This document shows positions 9,463 to 19,019 of a DNA stretch of 62,532 nucleotides, piece after piece. Numbering within the stretch: position 1 is the first letter of the stretch; every line of letters starts with the position of its first letter. Below the pieces are notes generated by a model. That model had not been told where the DNA came from, did no database searches, and worked only from the letters and a program-made list of their open reading frames with translations. Position numbers and translations under genes: made by a program. The stretch comes from an uncultured Alphaproteobacteria bacterium (GTDB lineage Bacteria; Pseudomonadota; Alphaproteobacteria; RF32; CAG-239), in contig CAJUKS010000010.1 in assembly GCA_910587405.1 (NCBI GenBank), positions 1-62,532 of the forward strand, written 5' to 3'.

Positions 9463-10926
9463 ATGTTGTTAAGTCAGATATTGTCGGGCGTGCCGACAGC
9501 CGAAGGAGAATGGCCGGATATTGAAATCAGTACGGTAGAAATTGATTCCCGCAAAGTTATGCCGGGAGCATTGTTCATTGCCGTGAACGGCAATAGCTCA
9601 GACGGGCGAAAATATATTCCCGATGCGGTGGCCAAAGGTGCGGCGGCGGTGCTTTACGACGGGGATTATCAGCCGCCGGCGGAAACGGCTTCGACGGTTT
9701 TTGTGAAAGCGCTCGGAGATATGCGGGAAAACGTTGCTCGTGCCGCGGCCAATTTCTATAAACCGCTGCCGCCTTATATATCGGCCGTTACCGGGACTAA
9801 CGGCAAGACCTCGATTGCCGATTTTACCCGTCAGCTGATGCGTTATCTCGGTTATTCGTCAGCCAGTATCGGAACGATCGGCGTTGTTTCCGATGCCGCG
9901 GAAAACATCGAAACCCTGACGACCCCGGACAGCGTGACCCTGCATCGGATTTTGCGGCAGCTGGCGCAAAAGGGCGTTGAATACGTTTCGCTCGAAGCCT
10001 CGAGTATCGGTATTGAACAGTATCGGTTGGACGGTCTTAAGATCAAAGTTGCCGGTTTTACCAACTTTACTCAGGATCATCTGGATTATCATCGGACGAT
10101 GGAAAATTATCTGCAAGCCAAAGAACTGCTTTTTTCCCGGGTTATGGAGGCGGACGGCACGGCTGTTCTCAATGCCGATATTGCCGAATTTGACCGGTTG
10201 GAGCAGCTTTGCCGCCGGCGCGGGATTCGGGTAATGTCATACGGCAACCGAGGAAAAGAACTGAAAATTGTTTCCCGGCAGCCGCATGCGGCCGGACAAA
10301 CGCTGGAAACCGAAATTTTAGGGCAGCATTACCGGCTTGAATTGCCGCTGATCGGGGAGTTTCAGGCGATGAACGTATTGTGCGCGGTTGGGATGGTTAT
10401 TGCTTTACACGGGTTTTCGGGAAAGATAATCGATTATCTTCCGTTGGTTAAAGGTGCACCCGGGCGGCTTGATCTGGCCGGTCGTTTGAAAAACGGAGCC
10501 GGTGTTTATGTTGATTATGCCCATACGCCCGATGCGTTGGAAAACGTGTTGAAAACAATGCGCCGTCACACCGAGAATAAATTGTGGGTTGTGTTTGGCT
10601 GCGGCGGTGACCGCGACAAGCTGAAACGCCCGCTGATGGGGAAAATAGCTCGTGAACTGGCAGACCGGGTTGTCGTAACGGATGATAATCCGCGAACCGA
10701 GGATGCCGCCGAAATCCGTCGCCAGATTATGGCGGAATGTTCCGAGGCGGCAGAAATCGGCGACCGGGTTGCCGCAATTGAATATGCCGTTTCGCAACTT
10801 GAAGCGGGAGATATGTTGGTGATCGCCGGAAAAGGGCATGAAAACGGTCAGAAGATCGGCGATCAGGTTATCCCGATGAATGACATGGAAGAAGCGACAA
10901 AGGCAATTGCCAAAAGCCAGAGATAA
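9463..10926 (+). CDS. murE: UDP-MurNAc-L-Ala-D-Glu: meso-diaminopimelate ligase MurE
   Basis: The cytoplasmic Mur ligase adding the third residue of the peptidoglycan stem peptide. It shows the ATP loop TGTNGKTS (110-117), the carbamylated-lysine region, and the C-terminal motif DDNPRTED. DNPR is the signature of enzymes that add meso-diaminopimelate rather than lysine. Its 487 residues are normal. The start has GAGGTG upstream. It stands alone between a minus-strand gene and an autotransporter rather than in a division-and-cell-wall cluster, so that cluster is at least partly dispersed in this genome. Confidence 0.96.
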   Translation: MLLSQILSGVPTAEGEWPDIEISTVEIDSRKVMPGALFIAVNGNSSDGRKYIPDAVAKGAAAVLYDGDYQPPAETASTVFVKALGDMRENVARAAANFYKPLPPYISAVTGTNGKTSIADFTRQLMRYLGYSSASIGTIGVVSDAAENIETLTTPDSVTLHRILRQLAQKGVEYVSLEASSIGIEQYRLDGLKIKVAGFTNFTQDHLDYHRTMENYLQAKELLFSRVMEADGTAVLNADIAEFDRLEQLCRRRGIRVMSYGNRGKELKIVSRQPHAAGQTLETEILGQHYRLELPLIGEFQAMNVLCAVGMVIALHGFSGKIIDYLPLVKGAPGRLDLAGRLKNGAGVYVDYAHTPDALENVLKTMRRHTENKLWVVFGCGGDRDKLKRPLMGKIARELADRVVVTDDNPRTEDAAEIRRQIMAECSEAAEIGDRVAAIEYAVSQLEAGDMLVIAGKGHENGQKIGDQVIPMNDMEEATKAIAKSQR

Positions 10927-10948
10927 TCCTTTTTATTATTTGTTTCTT

Positions 10949-10980
10949 AAAAAACTCCCCGAGAACCGGGGAGTTTTTTT
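10949..10980 (+). terminator. Terminator of murE
   Basis: A GC-rich stem (ACTCCCC with GGGGAGT) with flanking A and T runs ends in seven T, 23 bases after the murE stop. Confidence 0.85.
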
Positions 10981-10994
10981 GTATTTAACTGTAG

Positions 10995-11016
10995 CAAAAA
11001 AAGGATCATTTTTTTG
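10995..11016 (+). promoter_or_regulatory. GATC-centred palindrome upstream of autotransporter 1 (distal copy)
   Basis: A 22-bp inverted repeat: C, seven A, one base, GATC (11004-11007), one base, seven T, G. Symmetry extends about four more bases each side with one mismatch. The same element is found upstream of the second autotransporter at 52955-52976. It is probably an operator or a methylation-sensitive site; no regulator is identified. Confidence 0.55.
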
Positions 11017-11126
11017 ATACAACAAAGGTTATAATAATCTCATTTTGAAAAATCAAGTTTAACCCCTTTATAATACACAATTTTATTCTTGTTTTCAGAA
11101 ATCGCATATCCATACTTATTCTATAG

Positions 11127-11154
11127 CAAAAAAATGATCGTTTAAATGCATTTA
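11127..11154 (+). promoter_or_regulatory. Proximal GATC element and TAAATGCATTTA palindrome before autotransporter 1
   Basis: C plus seven A, T, GATC (11136-11139), GTTT runs into the perfect 12-bp palindrome TAAATGCATTTA (11143-11154), directly followed by the ribosome-binding AAGGA. The same layout precedes the other autotransporter (52831-52855, reverse strand). Lying in the leader next to the start codon, it could control transcription or translation. Confidence 0.5.
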
Positions 11155-11171
11155 GATAAGGATTGTATAAA

Positions 11172-14100
11172 ATGACTAAACAGACTTCTTGGGCAATTGC
11201 GCTCACGGCAACCACTTTTTTGAGTGCGCCGGCAATGGCCGTTTCTCTAACCCCGACTTTGGATAATTTGAAATCGGAAGCCGGTTCCGTTCTTCCTTCT
11301 GTGACCGAAACTTATACTCTTACCGAAGTTGACGGTGATCTGCCGGCAGGCGCGGTGAAAGTTGAAATCGGCGATAAAGATTATTACTTTACCCCGAGCG
11401 GCGATAATGCTGGATTGCTGACTGCTTTAGCCGGAACTTCGGCGGGGATGCTGCAAGAGAGTTCTGACGGCTTGTTTGAGCTGGACGGCAAAAAATACGG
11501 CTTTGACGCTGCTTCGATTCCGGACAGCGCGTTTTCGTACAGTGAAGGAACGGAAGACGACTATAATTTTACCGTGCAGGAAGCGGATGCAGAAGGCAAG
11601 CTGACGACAAAATATTACAAAGTCAACCTGAAGCCGGAAACGTTTTCCACTTCGCCGCGTATCGGCTGGAGTGAAGTTGGAGAAGATCAAAAGAACGATG
11701 CCGACGTGGTCACCATCAAACTGCCGAACAATCAGACTAACTATTTTAAATATACTTACACACATACCCTGGACAGAAAAGTGTATAATACTTCTCAAGA
11801 GAATCTAAGCGGAGATGTAGATGCTGATTTTTGCGGAATCAGTGGTAATACTATTAACAACAAAGACACTATTGGCAATATTACCGGAGATTTCGTTAAA
11901 AACAGCGGTGGTTTTCACAATGACAAAAGCGGTATTATCGGCAACATTACCGGGAATTTTGTAAAAAATCGGTATATCAACAATGCTGGTATAATTGGCG
12001 ATATCACCGGCAATTTTATCAACAATAAAGCTTCCGGTTTCTATGGTAATGGCGGAGCTATTCATAACAAGGGAACAATCGGAAATATTACAGGACATTT
12101 TATTGCAAACTCCGGTGACTACAACGGAGGGGCTATTTATAATGATCATGGAACAATTGGGGATATTACCGGGGATTTTATTGGTAATCTTATCAACAGT
12201 GATGCCGGAGCTATTCATAACTATTATGGCACTATCGGCATCCTTACGGGAAATTTTATCGCTAACTCTGCCGGGCGTGACGGCGGTGCGATTGTTAATA
12301 GCGACACAATCAACAATATCAGTGGCGATTTTATCGGTAACTCTGCCGGCGGAAACGGCGGTGCGATTTACAATGTAGCTGTTATGGGCAACATTACAGG
12401 AAATTTTATTAAAAACTTTACCAGCGGTAATGGCGGAGCCATTACTTCTTATAACCAATCTATCGGTGATATTACCGGCGATTTTATTGGGAACTATGCT
12501 AAAAACAATGGTGGCGCTATTAACAATCTCTATGGTAGCAAGATTAGTCATATTACCGGAGATTTTATCGGAAATTTCGTCCAAAAATATGGCGGCGCGA
12601 TTTATAACGGAGCTGTTATTCGCAGTATAACCGGCGATTTTCTGAATAACTATGCTCAAACGGCTTCTGAAACCAATAAAGCTTATGGCGGTGCCGTTTA
12701 TGCTGCTGCAAATATGAATTTTGTTTCAGGTTCTGAAACTCACTTCATGTCAGGAAACTATACCAAAGATCCGACACGCGGCAAAGTTTATAATGCTCTG
12801 TCTGCAAAAAACTCTATGACTGTTACATTTGATACTGTTGGCGGCGCCTGGGTAATTAACGACAATATGGAAGGCGGCAATTATGTCTTCAAAGGTGATG
12901 ACACGATTGACGCGGACACCGGTACCACCACTCAGTATATTGCGATGAACAATGATATTGTCAATGCCGGCAATGTTTCGGTTGAGGGGACGACGCTTCG
13001 TTTCGGCACTTATCAGCACGAAGATCAGACGGCGAAGAACTGGGACGGCAAAGGGGCGTTTGTTGCTTCCTTGAACGCCGACGGCACTGCCAACCGCGAT
13101 GCTGCCGCGGTGACGAACCTGTCGTTGAACAACGGGGTGTTTGATATTGCCAACGGTTATCTGGAAACCATTAAGCTGAAAGGCTATGCAGCAACCGACA
13201 GTTTCCTGCATATTGATGTTGATGTTGAGAATATGAAGGCGGATGAGCTGCATATTGCCGGTGATGTTAAAGGTGTGACCAAAATGATTGTTCACGCCTC
13301 ATCGGATGCCGATATTCGCGGCAAGGGCGAGATTTTGTTTGCGCAATCGGAGAACGACACCACCGGCAACGCGGATTCGTTTGTGGTTTCGCGTGTTTAT
13401 AAGAACCCGTATCTGTTTGAGGTTAAATACGATCAAATTGCCGAGAACAGCAACAAATGGTACTTTGAACTAAAGGATGAGGAAAATCCGGACGTTCCGG
13501 ATGTTCCCGATGTTCCTGACGTTCCCGATGTTCCCGATGTTCCGACACCGCCGACCCCGGAACTGCCGGACATTCCGTCGGTTAAACCGCAGCCGTTGCC
13601 GGGCAGCGATCGTCCGGTAGCGCCGGAAGTCATCGGCGCCGAATCTCTGCCGGCGGCCGGTTTGGCTCAGACCACAAATATGATCTACAACATCATGCAG
13701 AAGGTTTCTTCAAACCGTTTCTACTGCCCGGGCTGCGGCTTCTATGACTACTACTGGAACGGCGAAGCTTTCCACAATCTGTGGGCCAATGCGGTTTACA
13801 ATACCCTTCGTATCAAGACGCCGACCGATATCGACGCCGAGGTCTGGGGTTTAGAGGCCGGCGGTGACTTGCAGCACGATCTCAACAACAAGCTGGGCCT
13901 GTTCCTGTCTTACCGCAAGGGTAATTACGACATGAACGGCGACGGCAAGCATCACTACTCGACCGTCGGATCGGAAATTGATATCGACAGTTATCTGGCC
14001 GGTTTGTACTACCGTTATGACCGTAACAACTGGTGGACTTTTGCCACCGTATACGGCGGCATTCAGAAAGTTGATCTGAAGACCAAAGACGGCATCAAGT

Positions 14101-14561
14101 CGGATACCGACGGTACCGAGTTCGGCGGCAGCGTTGAGTTGGGTTATGACTATAACCTGTCTAAAACTCTGTACTTGACCCCGAGTGTCGGCGCCTTCTA
14201 TACGCAGGTTGACTATGACGACGCCACCGACAGTGCCGGTAAGATTGCGAAGTACAACACCTTGCGTCAGCTGGAGTTGGAAGCCGGCGTCAAACTGACG
14301 AAAGCGTTTGTAACGGACGAAGGCTACGCCAACGTTTATGTCAAACCGAGTGTTGTCCGCACCATTACCGACGGTGACGAGGTTCGGATCACCGGTTTGG
14401 ACAAAGTCAACACTTTGGATGACCAGACGCTGGGCCGGGTTGAAATTGGCGGCCGTTACGGCTTTACCGAACAACTGTCCGCCTATGGCTGGGCCAACCA
14501 CACCTTCGGCGACGACTACAAAGCCTCGACCTTCGGTTTGGGTCTCAGCTACAGCTGGTAA
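11172..14561 (+). CDS. Autotransporter with beta-helical repeat passenger (copy 1, 1129 aa)
   Basis: A type V secretion protein. Residues 1-23 are a signal peptide ending SAPAMA. The passenger contains many copies of a roughly 20-residue motif of the form GGAIYN...GTIGNITGDFIGN, expected to stack as a beta helix. A proline-rich linker with six DVP units (about 13490-13543) leads to a C-terminal beta-barrel domain of about 290 residues ending in the aromatic YSW typical of translocators. ATG 11172 is chosen because AAGGA lies 9 bases upstream and the paralogue begins with the same residues; a TTG at 11163 is too close to that box. The barrel region is almost identical to the copy at 49158-52811. 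It is probably a surface adhesin; the ligand is unknown. Confidence 0.9.
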   Translation: MTKQTSWAIALTATTFLSAPAMAVSLTPTLDNLKSEAGSVLPSVTETYTLTEVDGDLPAGAVKVEIGDKDYYFTPSGDNAGLLTALAGTSAGMLQESSDGLFELDGKKYGFDAASIPDSAFSYSEGTEDDYNFTVQEADAEGKLTTKYYKVNLKPETFSTSPRIGWSEVGEDQKNDADVVTIKLPNNQTNYFKYTYTHTLDRKVYNTSQENLSGDVDADFCGISGNTINNKDTIGNITGDFVKNSGGFHNDKSGIIGNITGNFVKNRYINNAGIIGDITGNFINNKASGFYGNGGAIHNKGTIGNITGHFIANSGDYNGGAIYNDHGTIGDITGDFIGNLINSDAGAIHNYYGTIGILTGNFIANSAGRDGGAIVNSDTINNISGDFIGNSAGGNGGAIYNVAVMGNITGNFIKNFTSGNGGAITSYNQSIGDITGDFIGNYAKNNGGAINNLYGSKISHITGDFIGNFVQKYGGAIYNGAVIRSITGDFLNNYAQTASETNKAYGGAVYAAANMNFVSGSETHFMSGNYTKDPTRGKVYNALSAKNSMTVTFDTVGGAWVINDNMEGGNYVFKGDDTIDADTGTTTQYIAMNNDIVNAGNVSVEGTTLRFGTYQHEDQTAKNWDGKGAFVASLNADGTANRDAAAVTNLSLNNGVFDIANGYLETIKLKGYAATDSFLHIDVDVENMKADELHIAGDVKGVTKMIVHASSDADIRGKGEILFAQSENDTTGNADSFVVSRVYKNPYLFEVKYDQIAENSNKWYFELKDEENPDVPDVPDVPDVPDVPDVPTPPTPELPDIPSVKPQPLPGSDRPVAPEVIGAESLPAAGLAQTTNMIYNIMQKVSSNRFYCPGCGFYDYYWNGEAFHNLWANAVYNTLRIKTPTDIDAEVWGLEAGGDLQHDLNNKLGLFLSYRKGNYDMNGDGKHHYSTVGSEIDIDSYLAGLYYRYDRNNWWTFATVYGGIQKVDLKTKDGIKSDTDGTEFGGSVELGYDYNLSKTLYLTPSVGAFYTQVDYDDATDSAGKIAKYNTLRQLELEAGVKLTKAFVTDEGYANVYVKPSVVRTITDGDEVRITGLDKVNTLDDQTLGRVEIGGRYGFTEQLSAYGWANHTFGDDYKASTFGLGLSYSW
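13490..13543 (+). repeat. Six 9-bp DVP-coding tandem repeats
   Basis: Six consecutive Asp-Val-Pro units (GAT/GAC GTT CCN) lie in the linker between passenger and barrel. The paralogue at about 50182-50217 has four. Short in-frame repeats like this change length by slippage without breaking the gene. Confidence 0.85.
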
Positions 14562-14583
14562 ACCGGATCAAACACAAGCACAC

Positions 14584-14618
14584 AAAAAACACCCCCGAAA
14601 ATCGGGGGTGTTTTTTTA
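14584..14618 (+). terminator. Terminator of autotransporter 1 (also usable by topA)
   Basis: The stem AACACCCCCGA with TCGGGGGTGTT is followed by seven T. Poly-A on the other side lets it act in both directions between the autotransporter and convergent topA. The sequence is duplicated after the second autotransporter. Confidence 0.85.
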
Positions 14619-14643
14619 TAAAGATGAGTCGGATATTCCTGCT

Positions 14644-17109
14644 TTATTTTTTTGCCGCAATGATTTTTACCGCATCTTCCAACGTCGGCTGCTTATCCTT
14701 AAACTCTTTCGGCAAAGCATAATTGTTTTTGCCGCATTTAAGGTAAGGGCCGTAGCGTCCGCTGTTTAAAGTAATTTCCAGCTTGCTTTCGGGATGGGTA
14801 CCGATGACTTGTGCCGGAGATTTTTCCGGTGCGCCTTTCAACAGTTCTTCCGCCCGTTCGAGCGTGATGTTAAAGATGTTGTCATTGCCGTAAAGCGATT
14901 TGGATTTGTTGCCTTGTTTAAGATAAGTGCCGAACTTGCCGATATTGGCTTCAATGCCGTTGCCCAGTTGACGCGGCAGCGAGAGCAATACGGAAGCCTG
15001 TTCCGGCGAGATCTCTTCGGGAGTAACGCCTTTGGGCAGAGAACAGCGCTTGGGCTTGACTTTTGATTTCGGGTCGTCTTCGCCCAACTGAACATAATAT
15101 CCGTAAGGGCCTTTTTTGAGATAAATCTTTTGTTCCTGCAATTCGCCCAAAACCCGGTCTTCGGGGTTGGGCGTTTTGTTGGCGGCATGAGCGGCGGCGG
15201 CTTCTTCTTCGGCCGTGGTGTCGATCAGCTGTTTGGTATATTTGCACTCCGGATAGTTGGAACAACCGATAAAGGCGCCGAACTTGCCGAATTTGATGCC
15301 CAGACGACCGTTTTTGCAGTCGGGACAACTGCGCGGATCGCTGCCGTCCTCGCGTTCGGGGAACAGATGCTTGGCCAGCACTTCGTCAACTTTGTCAATC
15401 ACTTCGCTCATTTGCAGCGGGGTAACCGCGTCAATGTTTTTAATGAACTTGGTCCAAAAGCCGGTAAGCAGTTTGCGCCATTCCATTTCACCGGCGGAAA
15501 TATCATCGAGAAATTCTTCCATCTGAGCGGTAAAATCATATTCGACGTATTTTTGGAAGAAGTTTTCCAAAAAGGCGGTTACGATACGCCCGCGTTCTTC
15601 AGGGATAAAACGCAGTTTTTCAACTTTAACGTATTTGCGTTCCTGCAAAACCGCAATGATGGTGGCATAGGTGGACGGCCGGCCGATTCCCAGTTCTTCG
15701 AGCTTTTTGACCAGGCTGGCTTCGGTAAAGCGCGGCGGCGGTACCGTGAAGTGTTGGTCGGTCAGAATTTCGCCTTTGGTTTCTTTTTCGCCGATTTCAA
15801 CATTTGGCAGAATCCGGTTTTCGTCGTTTTCTTCTTCGTCATCAAAACTTTCCTGATAAAGCTTTAGGAAACCGTCGAAAGCAATCACCTGACCGTTGGC
15901 GCGCAGGGTGATTTTTCCGTCGGCGGAACAAGAGTCGATACTGACTTTATCGAGCACTGCCGGGTTCATTTGGCAGGCAACCGTACGTTTCCAGATCAGT
16001 TCGTACAAACGATGTGCGTCATTGTCGAGCTTGGTTTCCATTTTTTTAGGCGTGTTGGTTACGTCGGACGGGCGGATCGCCTCGTGCGCCTCCTGCGCGT
16101 TTTTCGACTTGGTCTTATATTCTTTAGGCGTTTTGGGCAGATAGGCATCGCCGAAATATTTGCCGATCACTTCACGGCAGGCGGCAATGGCTTCTTTCGA
16201 CAGGTTGACCGCATCGGTACGCATATAGGTGATCAAACCGTCTTCATAAAGCTTTTGGGCAATCTGCATGGTTTTCTTGGCCGAAAAACGCAGTTTGCGT
16301 GCCGCTTCCTGCTGCAGGGTAGAGGTTGTGAACGGCGCTGCCGGGTAACGGTTGGCTTTTTTGCGTTCGACGTTGGCGACCGAAAACTCCTGAGCCTCGA
16401 TTTTGGCTTTGGCGTCCAGAGCCTTGGCTTCGCTGTTAATGTCAAATTTTTCAAGTTTTTTGCCGTCCAAAACAATCAGTCGTGATTTGATCAGGGCCTG
16501 TTTGGAAGTAAACAGCTCGGCATCGACGGTCCAATATTCTTCGGGCTTAAAGTTTTCGATTTCAATTTCCCGTTCGCAGATCAGACGTAACGCCACCGAC
16601 TGAACCCGTCCCGCCGATTTGGAACCGGGCAGCTTTCGCCATAAAACCGGCGACAGGTTGAACCCGACCAGATAGTCGAGGGCGCGGCGTGCCATATAAG
16701 CGGATACCAGATTGTCGTCAATTTGGCGCGGATTTTTAATTGCTTCGGTAACGGCGGACTTGGTAATTTCGTGAAAGACCACCCGTTCGATTTTTTTGTC
16801 TTTTATTTTGTTTTTGGCTTTCAGTTCTTCTAAAATATGCCAGGCAATCGCTTCTCCTTCTCTATCCGGGTCGGAGGCGAGAATGATGGTGTCGGCTTCT
16901 TTAACCGCGGCAATGATGTCATTAAGGCGTTTTTTCCCTCCCGGACTGAGTTCCCAGCTCATGGCAAAGTCGTGATCCGGTTGCACCGAACCGTCTTTGC
17001 TCGGCAGGTCGCGGATATGACCGAAACTGGCCAGCACTTTATAATCTGTTCCTAAATACTTGTTGATTGTTTTAGCTTTGGCGGGAGATTCTACGATAAC
17101 TAATTTCAT
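14644..17109 (-). CDS. topA: DNA topoisomerase I
   Basis: A type IA topoisomerase relaxing negative supercoils. The TOPRIM domain starts IVESPAKAKTI and includes DPDREGEAIAWHI. The catalytic tyrosine lies in GLITYMRTDA near residue 300. The C-terminal part has one four-Cys zinc ribbon (CPDC...CSNYPEC) followed by three cysteine-poor repeats with the GKFG/GPYG/GRYGPYLK pattern of alphaproteobacterial TopA. At 821 residues it is normal. Its ATG overlaps the stop of dprA, so plsY-dprA-topA are one transcript. Confidence 0.97.
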   Translation of the reverse strand: MKLVIVESPAKAKTINKYLGTDYKVLASFGHIRDLPSKDGSVQPDHDFAMSWELSPGGKKRLNDIIAAVKEADTIILASDPDREGEAIAWHILEELKAKNKIKDKKIERVVFHEITKSAVTEAIKNPRQIDDNLVSAYMARRALDYLVGFNLSPVLWRKLPGSKSAGRVQSVALRLICEREIEIENFKPEEYWTVDAELFTSKQALIKSRLIVLDGKKLEKFDINSEAKALDAKAKIEAQEFSVANVERKKANRYPAAPFTTSTLQQEAARKLRFSAKKTMQIAQKLYEDGLITYMRTDAVNLSKEAIAACREVIGKYFGDAYLPKTPKEYKTKSKNAQEAHEAIRPSDVTNTPKKMETKLDNDAHRLYELIWKRTVACQMNPAVLDKVSIDSCSADGKITLRANGQVIAFDGFLKLYQESFDDEEENDENRILPNVEIGEKETKGEILTDQHFTVPPPRFTEASLVKKLEELGIGRPSTYATIIAVLQERKYVKVEKLRFIPEERGRIVTAFLENFFQKYVEYDFTAQMEEFLDDISAGEMEWRKLLTGFWTKFIKNIDAVTPLQMSEVIDKVDEVLAKHLFPEREDGSDPRSCPDCKNGRLGIKFGKFGAFIGCSNYPECKYTKQLIDTTAEEEAAAAHAANKTPNPEDRVLGELQEQKIYLKKGPYGYYVQLGEDDPKSKVKPKRCSLPKGVTPEEISPEQASVLLSLPRQLGNGIEANIGKFGTYLKQGNKSKSLYGNDNIFNITLERAEELLKGAPEKSPAQVIGTHPESKLEITLNSGRYGPYLKCGKNNYALPKEFKDKQPTLEDAVKIIAAKK

Positions 17110-18248
17110 CTTCTTACTTTCAGGTTTTTGCCGTTTAAGGCAATCTTGTTACCGGGCAGGCGGATGATTTTTTCATCCATTTCCAATTCGATCAAAAGCA
17201 TCGCAACGGTAGATGCATCAAGGCCGGAACTCCGGATGATGTCATCGATGTCGGTGCCCTCAATGGTCAGATACTCCGAAATCGAAACATTGTGACTGGT
17301 CTTCACCGGTGGAATATCAACAGTTTTTTGCAAAATGTCAAGGGGCTTTGTGAATAAATCGTTTTTGCGCAGGCTGATAAATTCAGTCGGCGTCTTTGGC
17401 ATCCGCTCGCCGAGACTTTTCAGAATATCGGCGGCGCTTTCGGCCCATAGGGCACCGTGACGCAGCAAAAAATTCGGTCCTTCCGAACGAGCTTCGCCCG
17501 GAGACCCCGGAACGGCAAAAATCGGTTTTCCCATGCGGTTGGCCATCTGAGCAGTGATCAGCGAACCTGACTTTTCGGTTGCTTCGGCCACCACGGCGGC
17601 GTCAGCCAGTCCGGCAACGATGCGGTTGCGGCGCGGAAAATTTCCGCTCTGGGCAATCGTGCCCATCGGAAGTTCGGAAACCAACAACCCTTGAGCAACA
17701 ATTTGGTAATAAAGCGCTTCGTTTTCCGCCGGATAGATCTTGTCAATTCCGGTTCCGAGCACCGCGACGGTGGGACCGTTTTGATTTTTGGCATACAAAG
17801 CGCCTTTATGGGAGGCGGCATCAATTCCCCGTGCCATCCCGGAAACCACCAGAACATGATTTTCGGTAAGGTCAAAGGCCATCCGCGAAGTAATTTTGCG
17901 GCCGATAATGGTGGCGTTGCGAGATCCGACGATGGCCACCGCGGGATGATGATTGAGGAGGTTGATGTTTCCCTTGACATACAGCAGCGGCGGCGTATCG
18001 TCGCCGTTAAGCAGGTTTTGCGGGTAACGGGGATCTGTCTCGGACAATATAATTGCGCCGAATTCGCGGGCGCGCTCATATTCATCCTGCGCCCATTGAA
18101 GAGACGGCGTTTTTTTGCTCTTTGCCGCTTCAAGCACCGCTTGTTCGGCCGAAGAACAGCGTTTGAGCAGGCGGTGAAAACCGACCGGGCCGATTCCTTC
18201 GGTGTTAATCAGTTGCAGACGGAACAGGATATCTCCTTGCGCAGTCAT
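17106..18248 (-). CDS. dprA: DNA-processing protein DprA
   Basis: Protects incoming single-stranded DNA and loads RecA during natural transformation. An N-terminal helix-hairpin region (INTEGIGPVGFHRLL) precedes the Rossmann core with VAIVGSRNATIIGR, SGMARGID, AVLGTGID and FPRRNRIVAGL. A C-terminal winged-helix domain (about 305-370) completes the usual alphaproteobacterial form. It overlaps plsY by a TAATG junction and topA by 4 bases. Presence of DprA alone does not prove competence. Confidence 0.95.
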   Translation of the reverse strand: MTAQGDILFRLQLINTEGIGPVGFHRLLKRCSSAEQAVLEAAKSKKTPSLQWAQDEYERAREFGAIILSETDPRYPQNLLNGDDTPPLLYVKGNINLLNHHPAVAIVGSRNATIIGRKITSRMAFDLTENHVLVVSGMARGIDAASHKGALYAKNQNGPTVAVLGTGIDKIYPAENEALYYQIVAQGLLVSELPMGTIAQSGNFPRRNRIVAGLADAAVVAEATEKSGSLITAQMANRMGKPIFAVPGSPGEARSEGPNFLLRHGALWAESAADILKSLGERMPKTPTEFISLRKNDLFTKPLDILQKTVDIPPVKTSHNVSISEYLTIEGTDIDDIIRSSGLDASTVAMLLIELEMDEKIIRLPGNKIALNGKNLKVRR

Positions 18249-18886
18249 TATTTGCTCTTATGAAAAGAAATTTTGCTTTCTTCTCCCTTGATCAGGCGAC
18301 GGATGTTGGCATGATGACGGACAAGTACCAGTAAGGCAATCGCGCTGAAAAAAACGGTTTCAACTTCGCCGGCATAAAAATATGCATACAAAGGGGTTAA
18401 AACCGCGGCGGCGAGGGCAGACAGGGACGAATATCTGAAAGCGAAGGCAAAAACCAGCCAGGTTCCCAAAGCCAGCAGCGCAATCATCGGGTTGATGACT
18501 AAAATAAAACCGAAGGCCGAGGCAACGCCTTTTCCGCCCTTGAATTTGAGCCAAAGCGGAAAATTGTGTCCGAAGACGGCGGCGGTACCGGCGTACAAAG
18601 CGGCGACCAGTTTGGTATGAGTGAAGATTCCGGCAAAGAACATATCTTGCTCCGGCGTCAGATAACCCGCCAGCCAGGCGGCAAATCCGGCTTTTGACGC
18701 ATCAAGCAGCACCGTCAGCAGAGCCAGATCTTTGCGTCCGGTGCGCAAGACGTTGGTGGCGCCGATGTTGCCCGAACCGATTTTGCGGATGTCTCCCAGA
18801 CCGGCCAGCCGTGTCAGAACCAGTCCGAACGGGATTGAACCGAGCAGGTAACCGCCGACAATACAAAAGATGAAAATTTCCGTCAT
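18248..18886 (-). CDS. plsY: Acyl-phosphate glycerol-3-phosphate acyltransferase PlsY
   Basis: A membrane enzyme transferring acyl groups from acyl-phosphate to glycerol 3-phosphate, the first step of phospholipid synthesis. It is a 212-residue, multi-helix protein with the three family motifs: GSGNIGATNVLR, the FKGGKGVAS loop, and a late R/H-containing segment (VLVRHHANIRRL). The ribosome-binding AAGGA precedes the start. It is first gene of the plsY-dprA-topA operon. Confidence 0.95.
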   Translation of the reverse strand: MTEIFIFCIVGGYLLGSIPFGLVLTRLAGLGDIRKIGSGNIGATNVLRTGRKDLALLTVLLDASKAGFAAWLAGYLTPEQDMFFAGIFTHTKLVAALYAGTAAVFGHNFPLWLKFKGGKGVASAFGFILVINPMIALLALGTWLVFAFAFRYSSLSALAAAVLTPLYAYFYAGEVETVFFSAIALLVLVRHHANIRRLIKGEESKISFHKSK

Positions 18887-19019
18887 ACCGAATATTCCTT
18901 ATTATAGTTAAATGTTTATCCTATATTTAAAACAGTTTGTCGCTAATTTAAACAATTTTTTGCCGCTTATGCAACGCCGGGGACGGTTTTGTATATTAAT
19001 AAACCGACGTAAATAAAAA

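Noticed and set aside
11805..12659. 284-residue minus frame in the autotransporter repeat region (also 51156-51950 plus)
   Set aside because: Both arise from the periodic repeat DNA read in reverse; repeats of the real passenger explain them.
18901..18930. TTAA-rich upstream sequences as possible CtrA boxes
   Set aside because: Spacing between TTAA motifs is not 7 bases here or at 52823-52840; no convincing TTAA-N7-TTAA found.
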